Assembly: GCA_001724265.1 (NCBI GenBank)
Contig: MEDY01000045.1
Location: 1-64,000, forward strand
Source of the DNA: Rhizaria sp. SCN 62-66
Taxonomy: Eukaryota > Rhizaria, unplaced
Reading direction: 5' to 3'
Length of the DNA: 64,000 nt
The translations under genes were made by a program, and so were the position numbers. The notes beneath the pieces were generated by a model, which saw nothing but the letters and a program-made list of their open reading frames with translations, did not search any database and was not told the DNA's origin. This document shows, piece after piece, positions 30,893 through 41,846 of the stretch. Every line of letters starts with the position of its first letter. The first letter of the stretch is position 1.

Positions 30893-33800
30893 ATGTCGTC
30901 GTCCGTGTCATTTGGCACCCCGTCCGGCGCCGCCCCACGCCCCGCGCGCGGCCCGACGTCCCAGGTGAAGCGCCCAGCGGGCCAGTCCAGCAAGGAGGTC
31001 GACTTCACCGAGGCCGCGGTGCAGGCCCGCGAGCGCGCCAAGCGCGTCAAGCCCGCCGTGGCGCGCGTGTCGCTGCAGCAGGTGCGGCGCTCGCTGCCCG
31101 TGTTTGACTACCGCGAGACGCTGCTCAACGCGGCGCGCGGCAACAAGAACCTGATCGTGGTCGGCGAGACCGGCTCCGGTAAGACGACCCAAATCCCTCA
31201 GTATCTCTACGAGAGCGGCTTTGCGAAGACTGGCATGATCGGTACGTTCTCTTTTTGGCTACAGGCAAAAGCTATGTATTTGACGTTCATTATTATTTCT
31301 TAGCTCAGTTCCGCTTTTTATATTGCTATTGAGTGACAACTTGACTCACGTCCCACTCTTTATCTTTGCTTCTCTTCCACTTGCGACTTTCCTACGCGCA
31401 GCCGTGACGCAGCCGCGCCGCGTCGCCGCGATCACGGTCGCGCAGCGCGTGGCGGAGGAGATGGGCGTCGAGCTGGGCGGACTGGTGGGCTACACGATCC
31501 GCTTCGACGACGTGTCGTCGGCCGAGACCAAGATCAAGTACCTGACGGACGGCATGCTGCTGCGCGAGATCCAGGTCGACCCGCGGCTGTCGCGCTACAG
31601 CGTCGTCATGCTTGATGAGGCGCACGAGCGCACGCTTAACACGGACATCCTATTTGCGCTGCTCAAGCGGCTGCAGGCGACGCAGCGGCCGGACCTCCGC
31701 GTCATCGCCATGTCGGCCACGCTCGATGCCGCCAAGTTCTCGACCTACTTCTACGACGCACCCGTTGCGCTGGTGCCGGGCCGCACGCACAAGGTTGACG
31801 TCAACTACACCGAGGAGCCCGTCAGCGACGTGGTCGAGGCGTGCGTGACAACGGCGATGGGGATCCACCTGGACAAGCCGCTGGGCGGGGACGTGCTATG
31901 TTTCATGGCCGGCTCCGACGACATCGACACCGCGAAACAGGTGCTCGAGGACCGCGCGAAGCTGCTGCCGGCCGGCGCACCGGGACTGGTCGTGGTGCCG
32001 ATGTACTCGACGCTGTCCCCCGAGCAGCAGCTCAAGGCCTTCGAACCGACGCCGCCCGGCGCGCGTAAGGTGGTGTTCGCGACCAATATCGCTGAGACAA
32101 GCATCACGCTTTCGGGCATCAAGTACGTCATCGACACGGGTGTCGCCAAGGTGAAGCAGTTCGTGCCGTCGACCTCGGTCGAGTGGCTCTCGGCGCATCC
32201 CATCTCCAAGGCCGAGGCCTTCCAGCGCTCCGGTCGCTCAGGCCGTGAGAGCGAGGGCGAGTGCTTCCGCCTCATGACCGAGGAGGCCTTCTTGGAGCTG
32301 CCGACGAGCGTGGTGCCTGAGATCCTGCGCTGCTCCATGGCCTCGGCTGTACTTGCACTCAAGTTCATCGGCGTCGACGACGTGCTGCACTTCGACTTCA
32401 TCGACAAGCCCGACAAGAAGGCACTCAAGCAGGCCATTGTGGACCTTATCTCGCTCGGCGCGCTCAGCGCCGCGGATATGTGCATCACGAAGTTAGGCCG
32501 CCTGATGGCCGAGTTCCCGCTGGAGCCGCACTACTCCAAGGTGCTAATTGCGTCCGCGGACCCCACGATCGCGGTGGACGAGTCTGGCGACGCATACATC
32601 GAGCACCAGCAGCGCGTTGAGCAACTTAAGGCCGCGCACGAGAAGAAGCGCAACAAGAAGGCCGCTGCTGCCGCCGCCGCCGCGAGTGGCGCTGCGGGAG
32701 CAAAGGGCAAGGACCTGAGTGCGGTGACGACCGCGGTGGGCGCCGACGACCTGGACCTGCCGCCTGTGCCGACGCCCTTCGACGCGTGCTCATTCGAGAT
32801 GGCCACGCTCGTCGCGGCAATCTCCGCCGACCAGATCCTTGTCACCGTCCCGTACGTTCACACACGCATCTGAGTATATCTCGATTATATTGCTATATTT
32901 AAACTTCTCAGCGAGGTTTTTGATATTTATATTCACATTTACATTATTTATTGTTATTTTTGTTTCTGTTGCACGCAATGTAGGAAGACCAAGGTGGCGC
33001 TGGTGGCCAAGGCCGAGGCCGCGCGCCGCCGCTTTGCCACGCCCGACGGTGACCTGATGATGCTGCTTGATATTCTCACCCAGTTTGGCGGGCTGCCGGA
33101 ACACCGCCGTGAGCAGTGGTGCAAGGAGAACTTTGTCAACGTACGTCTAGCAATAGCTCGAAACCGTCGCAATGAAGATGAATCATGCAGACTATATCAT
33201 TCGGATAGGCGTACACATTCTTATTATCATATTTTCACACTATTTCTTCACTCTACTTTTGTTCCTTCGTATTTGTTGCATATATTCTCCAGTTCCGCAA
33301 CGCCAAGATGGCGCTTAAGGTGCGCACGCAGTTGGTCGAGGCCCTCCAGCGCCACGGGCTCCCCATCGTCTCGTGCATCGCCACGGCCAATAACCGCGCC
33401 GCGCGCGACTCGGCGCTGCCTGCCACCGTTTCCGCTGCGGGCGGCGCCTCCGGGCTGGGCCATAATGAGACGGCGGGGCTTTTTGGCGCCGCGTTCGACC
33501 GTCTGGCGCAGACCGCGGACGTCGGCGTCCCGCTCGGCAGCGGTGTCGAGTCCAGCGGCAACGCCAAGTCGACTAAGGCCATGGGCTTCACGTCCCCGGG
33601 GTCGATTTCGTCCGCGCTGGCGTCGCCTGCGAAGCCGCTGGACAACCTCAAGAAGTGCTTGATCACGGGGCTGTACGACAAGGTCGCGATCCGGCTCAGC
33701 GATGGCAGCTACCAGACGTACGCGGACCAGCAGCAGGTGTCGATTCACCCGTCTTCGATCGTCATTCAATATCTGCAGCAGCACCGCAGCGCGCAGCAGG

Positions 33801-34615
33801 CCAAGCAGGCCAGCGCGCACTCGCGCGAACACGCGCCCATCGCCGCGGGCGACGGGGCGCGTGCGCCGCAGCCCAACAACGCGCAGCGCGGGCCCGGACA
33901 GTTCGGCACCACCGCGGGCCACGCCACCCGCGGCGGCAACAACAGCAACAACAGCAATACAGCGAACGGCACGAGCGCCGCGAGTAGCAGCGGCGGCGGC
34001 AGCAAGGGTAGCGAGTCTAAGGGCGCTGACGAGCACCCACACGCATGCGTGATCTTCCACGAGATCGTCATGACGAGCAAGAAGTTCATCCGCGACCTCA
34101 TGACGATCGACCCCGCGTGGCTGACTGATGTGAACCCATCGCAGTTTGCGTCGCTGCGCGCGCACCGCACGGCCGGCGGCGCCGCGCCCGCACCCGGCGA
34201 GGCCGGGTACGACCGCGACTACGACTCGTCCGTCTCGCACACCAACACGCTGCTGCCGGGGCAGCGGACGGCGTTCGCGTCGCTAACGAGCAAGGTGCTG
34301 CCGACGACCACGTCGCTGTCCACGGGCAAGGCCACGCACCTGGCCGCGCAACGCAACGCCGCCGCCGCCGCCGCTGCTGCGGGTGCTTCTGGTGCCGGTG
34401 CTGGTGCTGGCGCGAGCACGCTTGCTAAGGGCGGGAATCCTCAGCAGTACGGCACTCCTGCCAAGAACAACAACAACAACAAGTTCGGCCAGCAGCAGTC
34501 TGGCAAGAAGGGCAACAACGCGAAGCAGCAGCAGACGCCAGTGACTGTGCGCAGCGGCGTTGTCGTGAACCCGATGCTATTGTCGTCGGGCAAGCACGAG
34601 TCCTCCGGCTGGTGA
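30893..34615 (+). CDS. DEAH-box RNA helicase, DHX33-like
   Basis: Four exons (30893-31241, 31402-32851, 32984-33140, 33293-34615) encode 1092 residues ending at TGA. All DEAH motifs are intact: GETGSGKT (about 91-98), [20 protein letters not shown] (about 188), [19 protein letters not shown] (about 344) and QRSGRSGR (about 390; most relatives have an Ala before the final Gly-Arg). The ratchet/HA2 region contains WCKENFVN, and the C-terminal OB-fold ([14 protein letters not shown] to [20 protein letters not shown]) is split by an insertion of about 100 Ser/Gly/Asn/Gln residues. A short N-terminus starting almost directly with RRSLPVF, together with GYTIRFDD, most resembles DHX33, a nucleolar ribosome-biogenesis helicase. 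Assignment to another Prp43/Prp22 relative is possible. The Ala-rich insert near 32650-32700 and Asn/Gln tail are typical of this genome. Confidence 0.92.
31242..31401 (+). other. intron 1 of the helicase gene
   Basis: Begins GTACGTTC and ends CTACGCGCAG, 160 bases, phase 1. Its removal joins MI to [10 protein letters not shown] and so rebuilds helicase motif Ia. Confidence 0.93.
32852..32983 (+). other. intron 2 of the helicase gene
   Basis: Begins GTACGTTC and ends GCAATGTAG, 132 bases, phase 2. The spliced product reads [21 protein letters not shown], matching the expected helicase C-terminal region. Confidence 0.92.
33141..33292 (+). other. intron 3 of the helicase gene
   Basis: Begins GTACGTCT and ends ATTCTCCAG, 152 bases, phase 0. 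The spliced product reads [20 protein letters not shown]. Confidence 0.93.
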
Positions 34616-35453
34616 ATATCGTTAGTCGAGCGCGCACATATAGATTAAAGTGATGAGTCATAATGCCAAAAACTCCGTTCGGGGCCATTGTTTCAGTTAA
34701 TAAGATCAATACAATGACACTTAGAAAACACAAGTAAATTGCGTGAAATAGAGATGTATTATACAGAGAGAGACATGCGCGTATAATTGCTGATCCTGAT
34801 CAAAGCAAGGTCTGCACGTTCAGTCCTTGTTGTCACACACTGATATCATAACACACACGTTTTGCATCAAGCAGGCGACGTCTTTTACGAAGACGTACAA
34901 GACTAATGAGGCTTGTAGTCGCGCAAATGCACAAATATGACAAGAGCAAGAAAACAGAGTCGTCGCACCAGTAGTAGCAAAAGGAGTGCTGTTGCGGAAT
35001 CGAACTAGATCCTCGACAAAAAGTGAGGGCATGAGAAGGGAAACGCTAACATACTAAGATCAATTTTAATACAAAAGGTAACATTCATTAAACAACTTTA
35101 CAAAGCATGAACGATCTGGCAATTGATACAACAACATGTTGCAGGGACAAATGCCAACGTAATGACACGGCATACACAGCTAATTCGAGAACAAAGCGAT
35201 ACTGAGATGATGATGTGCATGTAAAACGTGTCTTGAAAGAGTAGTCTAAGATAGTTATGAAAAAAAGAAAAGATAAGTAAAACAAAGCGTCAAGACGTCG
35301 AGAACTTCCGCGCAATTGGAATTGCACAACGTTACGACCGTCTTTATAAAATCAGTGTCGGTTCCTGGTCGGTGACTTATGAGCAGTGTCCAGCGGCATG
35401 TGAGAGACTTGCATAGTGTTAGCGGAAACCTCGAAGTGAGAGGGGCGCCGCGC
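34616..35453. other. intergenic region between convergent genes
   Basis: 838 AT-rich bases between the 3' ends of the helicase and the C2/phosphatase gene. A B-box-like string near 34995 was examined for a tRNA and rejected. There are no ORFs of note. Confidence 0.6.
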
Positions 35454-37421
35454 TTAGTGCTCGTGGAAGCCTCCGCCGAAGAGGATATGCGCGTCTGTGA
35501 TCTCAGGCGTCTTGCCGCTGAAGTCAACCTCGACGTACATCATAACGGCGTTGCCGAGCTTGTGCTTGGCCATCTTGGCCGCCAGCTCGGGCTTGGCGCG
35601 CTTGAACGCGGCGCTCATGCGGCGCGAGTAGAAGGCCTTGAAGAAGAGCGAGTGCCCGACGAAGACGGGCGTCTGTGCCTCGTGGAAGCGCACGAAGTCA
35701 AGCCAGTCCTCAATGCGGCTCTGGATGTTCTTCTCGCTGTCGTACGTGTTGCCGGGTGTCCACCAGGGCGCAGTGGCGTCGCCCAGATTCACCTCGACCG
35801 CGTCCATCCAGCGGGTCACCTCGGCGGCCTCGACGCGCTCGGCCTCGGTCAGCTCCACCACGGGCTCGGCAGCACTCGAGTCACCTGCACCAGCCGCGGC
35901 AGCAACGGCAGAGTCGGCGGTAGCCTCGGGGCTCTGAGAGCCGTTGGAGCTGGCAGCAGTGGGGGACTCTGCGTCGATGACAGCGACGGCGGCGGCCGCG
36001 CTCTCCCCCTCGGCGCCCTCTGGAGCAGTCGCCGTCGCGGCGACACCGCTGTCACCGCCCTTCTTGGGGGACGCGGACCCGCTGCTGTTGGCCTTTGCGG
36101 TGTCGTTCGCACTGAGCGGGTAGACCGAGGCCAGCTCGGCGCGGACGCGGGGCATCACGGCCTCGCCGGTGACCTTGCCGACAGTATCGAGCCCGCCGAT
36201 GTTCTTGACCTCGCGAATGCGGCTCGCCAGCGTCAGCCGCTTGGCCTTCTCCAGCGAGTAGTCCACGGCTGCGTCCGTCTCCGCAGCGACGGCCGGTAAG
36301 CCCGTGGCGGCGCCGGCAGCGGGGCGGCCGTTGGTCACGCCGCTTGCGGTCACGGCATCGCCTCTACTGCCTCCGTCGGTGTCGGCGGTGCCAACGGGGG
36401 GCTCGTCCGCGGCCGCAGCCGTGTCGGCGTCGTCGTCGTCGTCGTCGTTGAGCGCCCCGGCGGCGCCGACCGCGGTGCCGAGGTCGCTGCCCTCGGCCTT
36501 GGGGGAGGCAGGCAACTCGTCGATGATCTCTACGGCGGCCACGTCGTCCGCAGTCTCGACCGCGCCGACGCCCACGGCCAGCGTCTCGTGCTTGAGGTCG
36601 CCGGCCTCGTCCGTTGCGTCGGGCGCGCCTTCGACCGTGGCGTGGCCGCGCAGCACAAGCAGCGCCGTCTCGATCGCGCGCGTCAGCGGCGAGGAGAAGG
36701 CCTTGTCGGCGCCGGCGAAGTGGCGCACGTAGGGCGCGTCGGCGGGGGCCACGGCCGCGGGGTCGGGCGCCGCGTCGTTGGCCTGCAGCGCGGCGACGGC
36801 GGCCTTCCACTGCTTGTTGAGCGTGAGGGCCTGCTGGACGCCGGCGGCGGTGAGGCCGTGGTCGAAGGCCATCATGGTGCCCACGTCGCGGTCGCGCTGC
36901 GCTTCGTTCCACTTGGACTCGCCGTGCCGCACCAGGAAGAAGCCCTTGCGCTGCGCGGGGGCGCGCTCGGCCGAGGGCACGCGGCGCAGCTTAACCTGGA
37001 AGCCTGTCTGCGCGTGCGGCTTGGTGCTGGGCTTAGCGCGGGCGACGTTGTACCACCGCGGCTGGTCCGAGATGTCGGCGATTTTGATCACGGCGCGGCC
37101 GATGAGCTCGTTGCGCAGCGGGTCAACGTCCCAGACCTCGATCCACAGCCGGTCCACGACCGGGTCAACCTTGGTGGTGAAGGAGCGGAACGCCGTGAAG
37201 ACGGGGTGGTCGGCGTCGTCGCGGTGCAGTGTGCGGCGGCACTTGCCGATCTTGCGGAAGCGGCCTTTGCTGTCGGGCGTCATGATGTAGGCCTTGATAA
37301 ACGGATCAGAAGGAGAGAAAAGGTCAACGTGCGGCACGTTGCGGCACGTGGAGAACTCGACCACGAGCGGCTCTAGGTTGGCTTCGTTGCGGCCGGCGGA
37401 GTTGGACGACTTGTTACCCAT
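35454..37421 (-). CDS. C2-like plus histidine phosphatase (PGAM superfamily) protein
   Basis: 655 residues from ATG 37421 to TAA 35454-35456. I chose this start because MGNKSSNS is a good N-myristoylation signal (Gly2, Ser6) and the in-frame extension to 37655 reads like noncoding DNA. Residues about 12-150 look like a copine-type C2 domain (PHVDLFSPSDPFIKAYIMT, RLWIEVWDVDPLRNELIG). The phosphatase begins KGFFLVRHGESKWNEAQRDR (about 160-180) with the RHG catalytic His. It continues with SSPLTRAIETALLVL, then an Ala/Asp-rich insertion of more than 100 residues, and ends with a second catalytic-type His in TPVFVGHSLFFKAFYSRR (about 585). Myristoylation and C2 together suggest a membrane-bound phosphatase, possibly Ca2+-responsive. 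The substrate is unknown. It is divergent from the IFT38 gene. Confidence 0.85.
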   Translation of the reverse strand: MGNKSSNSAGRNEANLEPLVVEFSTCRNVPHVDLFSPSDPFIKAYIMTPDSKGRFRKIGKCRRTLHRDDADHPVFTAFRSFTTKVDPVVDRLWIEVWDVDPLRNELIGRAVIKIADISDQPRWYNVARAKPSTKPHAQTGFQVKLRRVPSAERAPAQRKGFFLVRHGESKWNEAQRDRDVGTMMAFDHGLTAAGVQQALTLNKQWKAAVAALQANDAAPDPAAVAPADAPYVRHFAGADKAFSSPLTRAIETALLVLRGHATVEGAPDATDEAGDLKHETLAVGVGAVETADDVAAVEIIDELPASPKAEGSDLGTAVGAAGALNDDDDDDADTAAAADEPPVGTADTDGGSRGDAVTASGVTNGRPAAGAATGLPAVAAETDAAVDYSLEKAKRLTLASRIREVKNIGGLDTVGKVTGEAVMPRVRAELASVYPLSANDTAKANSSGSASPKKGGDSGVAATATAPEGAEGESAAAAVAVIDAESPTAASSNGSQSPEATADSAVAAAAGAGDSSAAEPVVELTEAERVEAAEVTRWMDAVEVNLGDATAPWWTPGNTYDSEKNIQSRIEDWLDFVRFHEAQTPVFVGHSLFFKAFYSRRMSAAFKRAKPELAAKMAKHKLGNAVMMYVEVDFSGKTPEITDAHILFGGGFHEH

Positions 37422-38284
37422 GCTGCTGTTGCTGAGTGCGCGCGTGAGACACTGGCACGAGAGGGTGTGGATAAGAGGAGGTGCGGGCAAGCTGGGGTTA
37501 GCGCTGTCAGTAGTGCTGTCGGTGTTGTTGTTGCTGTCAGCGACGGCGACGGAGGCGCGGGACGGGCGGCAGAGCAGGGAGCCAAAGAAAGATGACGTCG
37601 AGGACGAAGGGGAGTGTTTGGGGCAAACTGGCAGCGAGGCGTGGTAAACAAACATACAAGCGGGATAACGCCCGTGTGTCTACCTTTGTGAACGGTCTAT
37701 GCAGGTGTCGAATGGGACAGCGCGGAATGGGAAGAAACACATGTCGGAGAAATTAGCAATGATGGGAAGCGGCGACGAAGAGTGTGAGGTGCATGTAACG
37801 TTTCCACTTATGACAGCCACATGAGGTCCATAACTGACGTCATGGGATCACGGTTAAAATGTTCAAAGACACAATCAAATTTACTATCACGATACACCAC
37901 GAACACGCCACTTTACGGTCAAGGGAGCGAGACAGTCCGACTTAAATAAAAATTTCATCGCTCTCACCACGAGCGAGCGAATGCAAACATGGTAACGGTG
38001 ATTTTTCGCGAACCGCCCCGACACAGCGACGCTTGCTTCTTGCTTGGGAGCCGTTATGAATGGCAGCCTTTTGAAGCGTGCATGATATGCCGTCAATTGT
38101 CCGACAAAGGAATATTCAGTTACATTTCCGGATACCACGCGTTAATTAGCTTGTGATATTTGTTTTCTATACCGTTAAAATACGCCTGTGGCTCTACAGC
38201 TTTAGTCTCACGAGACCCTCTTTGAATGTTCCCTCTGCAGCCTACCTACCCTTTCCAGCAGACTACACACATACCAACGACACC
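37422..38284. promoter_or_regulatory. divergent intergenic region, probable bidirectional promoter
   Basis: An 863-base gap between the start codons of the C2/phosphatase gene and IFT38. The side next to IFT38 is pyrimidine-rich (about 38215-38280). No RFX-type X-box palindrome, the usual ciliary promoter element, was evident by eye. Confidence 0.4.
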
Positions 38285-39721
38285 ATGTCCTTCAGGGAGC
38301 TGCGCAGTACGTCAAAGTGATACCCCTTTTACATTGCCTCTGTGCTATGTCTTTACCAGCCACTTTTTCCCTTTGATATCCTCTGTCTAGTCAATCGTCT
38401 ACTCACGCCCACTTCCATTTGATCACTCACCGTTTGCCTTCTCAAACCTTGTCACGTTGTCTGGTGCTTTGTTGTTACGCCACCACACTTTAGGCTTCGC
38501 CGAGTCCATGCGGGCTTTGGGCTACCCGCGCCTGATTTCCCTCGAGAGCTTCCGCAACCCGAACTTCCGCCTGGTGGCCGACACGCTCTTCTGGCTCACG
38601 ACGCGCTACGACAGCAGCGCCGAGCTGCCCGACGACATCAACTCGGACGACGCGCGCATCGAGTTCCTCAAGGCCGTTGCGCAGACGATGTACGCCAAGG
38701 CGCGCGTGAAGCTCAACATCAAGCAGCTGTACCGCGCCGACGGCCACGCCGTGCGCGAGCTGCTCAAGCTCTCGACGCTGCTCTACGACGCCATGGTCGA
38801 GTCGCGCAACAAGACCCACGACGGACGCGTGCCCACCGTGGACTCGGCGCTGATGACGCAGATCGGGCAGCTGCAGCACACCAAGGACCTCGCCAAGGAG
38901 ATCGTCGACTCTGGCGAGCGTCTCAGCGCGCTGCTGGAGCGTGAGGAGGCCATCCGCCCCGCCCGCGACCACGCGCTCGCCTTCATCGCCGGAGGCGCCG
39001 CGGGGGCCGCGGGCGGCGCGGTGCCCGGTGCGGGGGCGGATCCCACGCGGCTGGTGCGGCGCGAGGTTCAGGAGCAGCTGCAGCTGCTGTCCGAGGCCGT
39101 ATCTAGCGAGCAGCAGGTCGTGTCGGCGCTGCGCAAGGAGGAGCAGGCGCTGCAGGCCAAGGTCGAGGCCAAGACGGCCGAGCTGGAGCGCCAGTCGAAG
39201 CGCCTCCAGTCGCTGCGCAAGGTGCGCCCGGCTTTCATGGACGAGTACGACCACGTCGAGCGCGAGCTCAAGACAGTCTATGACACGTACATCGAGCGCT
39301 TCCGCAACCTGCAGTACGTCGAGAGCGAGCTGGCGGCGCACACGGCCGAGGTCGACGAGGGCGAGCGAGAGACGCAGCGCACGCTGAAGCGCATGCAGAA
39401 GCGGATCCGCGCGGAGGAGGCGCGCGTGCTGGGCGGCGGTGACGACGACGACGGGCGCGTCGACTACAACGCCTACGCGTCGGACGATGACGACGCGCTC
39501 GACGACGGCGACGACGACGACGACGAGGAGAGCCTCGGCGTCCGCCCCTCGCGGTCTTCCGCCGGCTCTGGCGCCGCGCGGCCCGCGTCCCGGCCATCGC
39601 GGCCCCAGGGCGCGACCAAGCGGCCCTCGGAGTCCCGCGGCGGCCGCGGCGGCGCGGGCGGCGGCTACGGCGGCGGGCTGGGCCAGACCATGGAGCGCGG
39701 CATGCTGAGCCCCGAGGGCGA

Positions 39722-39755
<34 letters not shown>

Positions 39756-40067
39756 ATCGCGTTCGCGAAGGCGCTCGGAGGGTTCAGCGCCGGCAATGGG
39801 GGCGCGTTCCCCGACGGCGACGACGACGGCGACAACGGCGGACTCGGCGGCCCCGGCGCCGCCGGCGACGACGACGATGACGACGACAACGGGCTTGCGA
39901 TGACCGGCTTCGGCTCCGGCGCCCGTGCCGGCGCCGGCGCTGGCGCTGGCGCTGGTGCTGGTGGGTTCGCTGCAGGCGGCTACGGCGGCGGCTTCAATGC
40001 GGGCGGGATGGGCCGGATGGCAGCTGGGGACGGCGACGGCGGTGCGGACCCCGACGACGACTTCTAA
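38285..40067 (+). CDS. CLUAP1: clusterin-associated protein 1 / IFT38 (IFT-B subunit)
   Basis: Two exons are inferred: 38285-38306, a 22-base exon encoding MSFRELR plus one base, and 38494-40067. The product is 531 residues ending at TAA. Spliced, the N-terminus reads MSFRELRSFAESMRALGYPR, which matches the highly conserved start of IFT38/CLUAP1, followed by the calponin-homology-like domain (LISLESFRNPNFRLVADTLF, FLKAVAQTMYAKARVKLN) and a central coiled coil (about 190-330). IFT38 is a peripheral subunit of intraflagellar transport complex B, needed to build cilia, so the organism has or had a cilium. The C-terminal 200 residues are an Asp/Gly-rich acidic tail, longer than in the human protein (413 residues). 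Confidence 0.93.
38307..38493 (+). other. intron of IFT38 after a 22-base coding exon
   Basis: Begins GTACGTCA and ends CACTTTAG, 187 bases, phase 1. It separates the universally conserved MSFR start from the rest of the N-terminal domain. Confidence 0.9.
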
Positions 40068-40499
40068 GCAGCCTCGTACTTGGACTTGCTGACGTGTAGT
40101 CGATGTCCTTGTCTAAGTGCCGTCTGCGTGTCCGAGTAGGCATGCGTGTATGGAACGCTCATGCTTGTTGCTCCTCGCATGTAGATCGCAGTTCGTTGTC
40201 TTAAAGTGATATATCGTTATATTTTAGTGTTTTGTTATGATTGTCATAGCTTTGTGTTGTTTCTGAGTAATACATATTAGTTTTATAGTTCATAACAGAG
40301 CTGACAGGACAGACTCAAGGACACTTGAGAAGCGAAACTTCGGGTTGGATGATATTTTTGAACTTATTTATTATTTTCGCAGATCTAATTCAATCAGTGG
40401 CCATATGTTACACATACACACTGACTATGTTGTTTCAGGTCCATCCATCGCGGTCACAGGTCATTCTGTGACGATATGATAGGTTCGTCACTCCGTCTC
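40068..40499. other. intergenic region between convergent genes
   Basis: 432 bases between the IFT38 stop and the stop of the minus-strand hypothetical gene. It includes a minus-strand AATAAA at 40367-40372, about 130 bases past that gene's TGA, as a candidate poly(A) signal. Confidence 0.5.
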
Positions 40500-41384
40500 T
40501 CACTCGGGGCCAGTGGTCGTGGCGCCGGCGGCCGCAGCGGCGGCGGCGGCGGCCTCGCCCTCAGCCTGGAGCGCGGCGAGGTCGGGCTCGGGCGGGGGCG
40601 GGTACGCGCGCAGCGCGGCTTGCGCGATGGCCTGCTGCTGCGGTGTGAAGCCTTCCTTGTGGCCCAATGCGAGCAGTTGCAAAGTCTCGAAGTAGGGCTC
40701 CAGGAGGAACTTCTCGCGCATGACGGCCGAGACGGAGAGCGTGCGGTAGACCTGAAGCAGCAGGTGCAGCGTCTCGGCCGTGGGCATCCACTCAGGCACC
40801 CAGCGCATCAGCGGCGCCACCAGCCCGGCCTCCAGGAGCAGCGGGTGCAGGTGCGGGCGCTCCAGCGTCGGCATCAGCAGGTGCAGCACGTTGGGAAACA
40901 GGCTCTTGTCGGAGCCCTTATGCGCAACGTGCTCGAGCAGGCGGATAAAGCGCTGGATCGTGCGCGGGTCCGTGAGGTAGAAGCCGGGCTGGACGCGGGC
41001 GAAGCGGGCGAGCCCGACGAAGGACTCGTAGACCTCGGAGAGCACGGTGCGCACGCGCTGGAAGTCGTCCGTGTGGTCGCGGAAGCCGGCGAGCACCTCC
41101 GTCAGGCTGTCCAGGTAGTGGTGCGTAAAGGACACGTCCTGCATCAGCAACCAGGGGTTGCTGCGAAGGCGCGGTGCGGCGGCCTGGAGGTTCTCCAGGT
41201 AGCTCGACCACCGCGTCTGCTCGGCCGCGCGGCGGTCCTTCTCTTCGTCCTCACGCAGCTCAGCGTCGCGGCGCTGGGCATCCGCGAGGGCCTTGGCGCG
41301 GCGGCGTGCGCGAGCCTTCTTCGCGAGCTCCTCTTGCTCCGCCTTGGTGAGGAAACGAGACGTGGCCGGGGCCTTCTTGGACAT
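40500..41384 (-). CDS. hypothetical helical protein
   Basis: 294 residues from ATG 41384 (MSKKAPATSRFLTKAEQEEL) to TGA 40500-40502. The in-frame start at 41411 is less likely. I do not recognise the family. The N-terminus is a strongly basic/acidic helix (KKARARRRAKALADAQRRD). The middle is made of regular amphipathic helices with Leu-rich hydrophobic faces, e.g. FTHHYLDSLTEVLAGF, RVRTVLSEVYESFVGLARF and LFPNVLHLLMPTLERPHLHP, suggesting an armadillo-type fold. The tail is a run of Ala. No introns, signal peptide or membrane segment are visible. The conserved look and low repeat content of the middle indicate a real gene. Confidence 0.8.
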   Translation of the reverse strand: MSKKAPATSRFLTKAEQEELAKKARARRRAKALADAQRRDAELREDEEKDRRAAEQTRWSSYLENLQAAAPRLRSNPWLLMQDVSFTHHYLDSLTEVLAGFRDHTDDFQRVRTVLSEVYESFVGLARFARVQPGFYLTDPRTIQRFIRLLEHVAHKGSDKSLFPNVLHLLMPTLERPHLHPLLLEAGLVAPLMRWVPEWMPTAETLHLLLQVYRTLSVSAVMREKFLLEPYFETLQLLALGHKEGFTPQQQAIAQAALRAYPPPPEPDLAALQAEGEAAAAAAAAAGATTTGPE

Positions 41385-41846
41385 GGAAACTGTGTCTCTT
41401 GCCAAGAGCAAAGCCTCGAAACGGGGGGGGGTGTCTATAGAGAGAAGATAGGCGACATAGGAGATATTATTAACAAAATAGTTATTTTGCGTTATTTAAT
41501 ATTTCGCAAATCTAGTAGCATTGTATTTAAACGTGTAATGAAGGCGCTGCCGTTCCTCAAAGTTAGTTCACCGGCGTAACGGCTTCCATCTGTCTCTCGA
41601 GTCGAGTTGCCAGTGCACTTTCCAACGGGTCGCAAAATGCACTGAAAGTGTTGTGTACAGCGCCAGAGCATCACTTTATCGATAAATAAACTTGCCACAA
41701 AGATATTTTAAAGAATAACCATTTACTTTTATTGCATGGATATCCACACGGGACAAGAGCATCCTAAGATATATTAGATAACACAGATATTATTAAACAG
41801 CGCACTCGCAACTAGTCAAGTTTCGCCTCGCATGACGGCGTTTCTG
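41385..41846. other. intergenic region
   Basis: AT-rich gap between two minus-strand genes. It contains a minus-strand AATAAA at 41728-41733, about 115 bases beyond the F-box-like gene stop, and presumably the promoter of the 40500-41384 gene. No ORF or RNA gene is seen. Confidence 0.5.

Noticed and set aside
34985-35015. B-box-like string on the minus strand suggesting a tRNA
   Set aside because: The bases flanking the loop do not form a T-arm stem, and no acceptor or anticodon arm could be drawn.
35379-36299. 306-codon plus-strand ORF opposite the C2/phosphatase gene
   Set aside because: Antisense to a gene with clear catalytic motifs and itself without any recognisable domain.
37422-37655. 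N-terminal extension of the C2/phosphatase protein to 37655
   Set aside because: The extension lacks domain character and would bury the MGNKSS myristoylation-type start.
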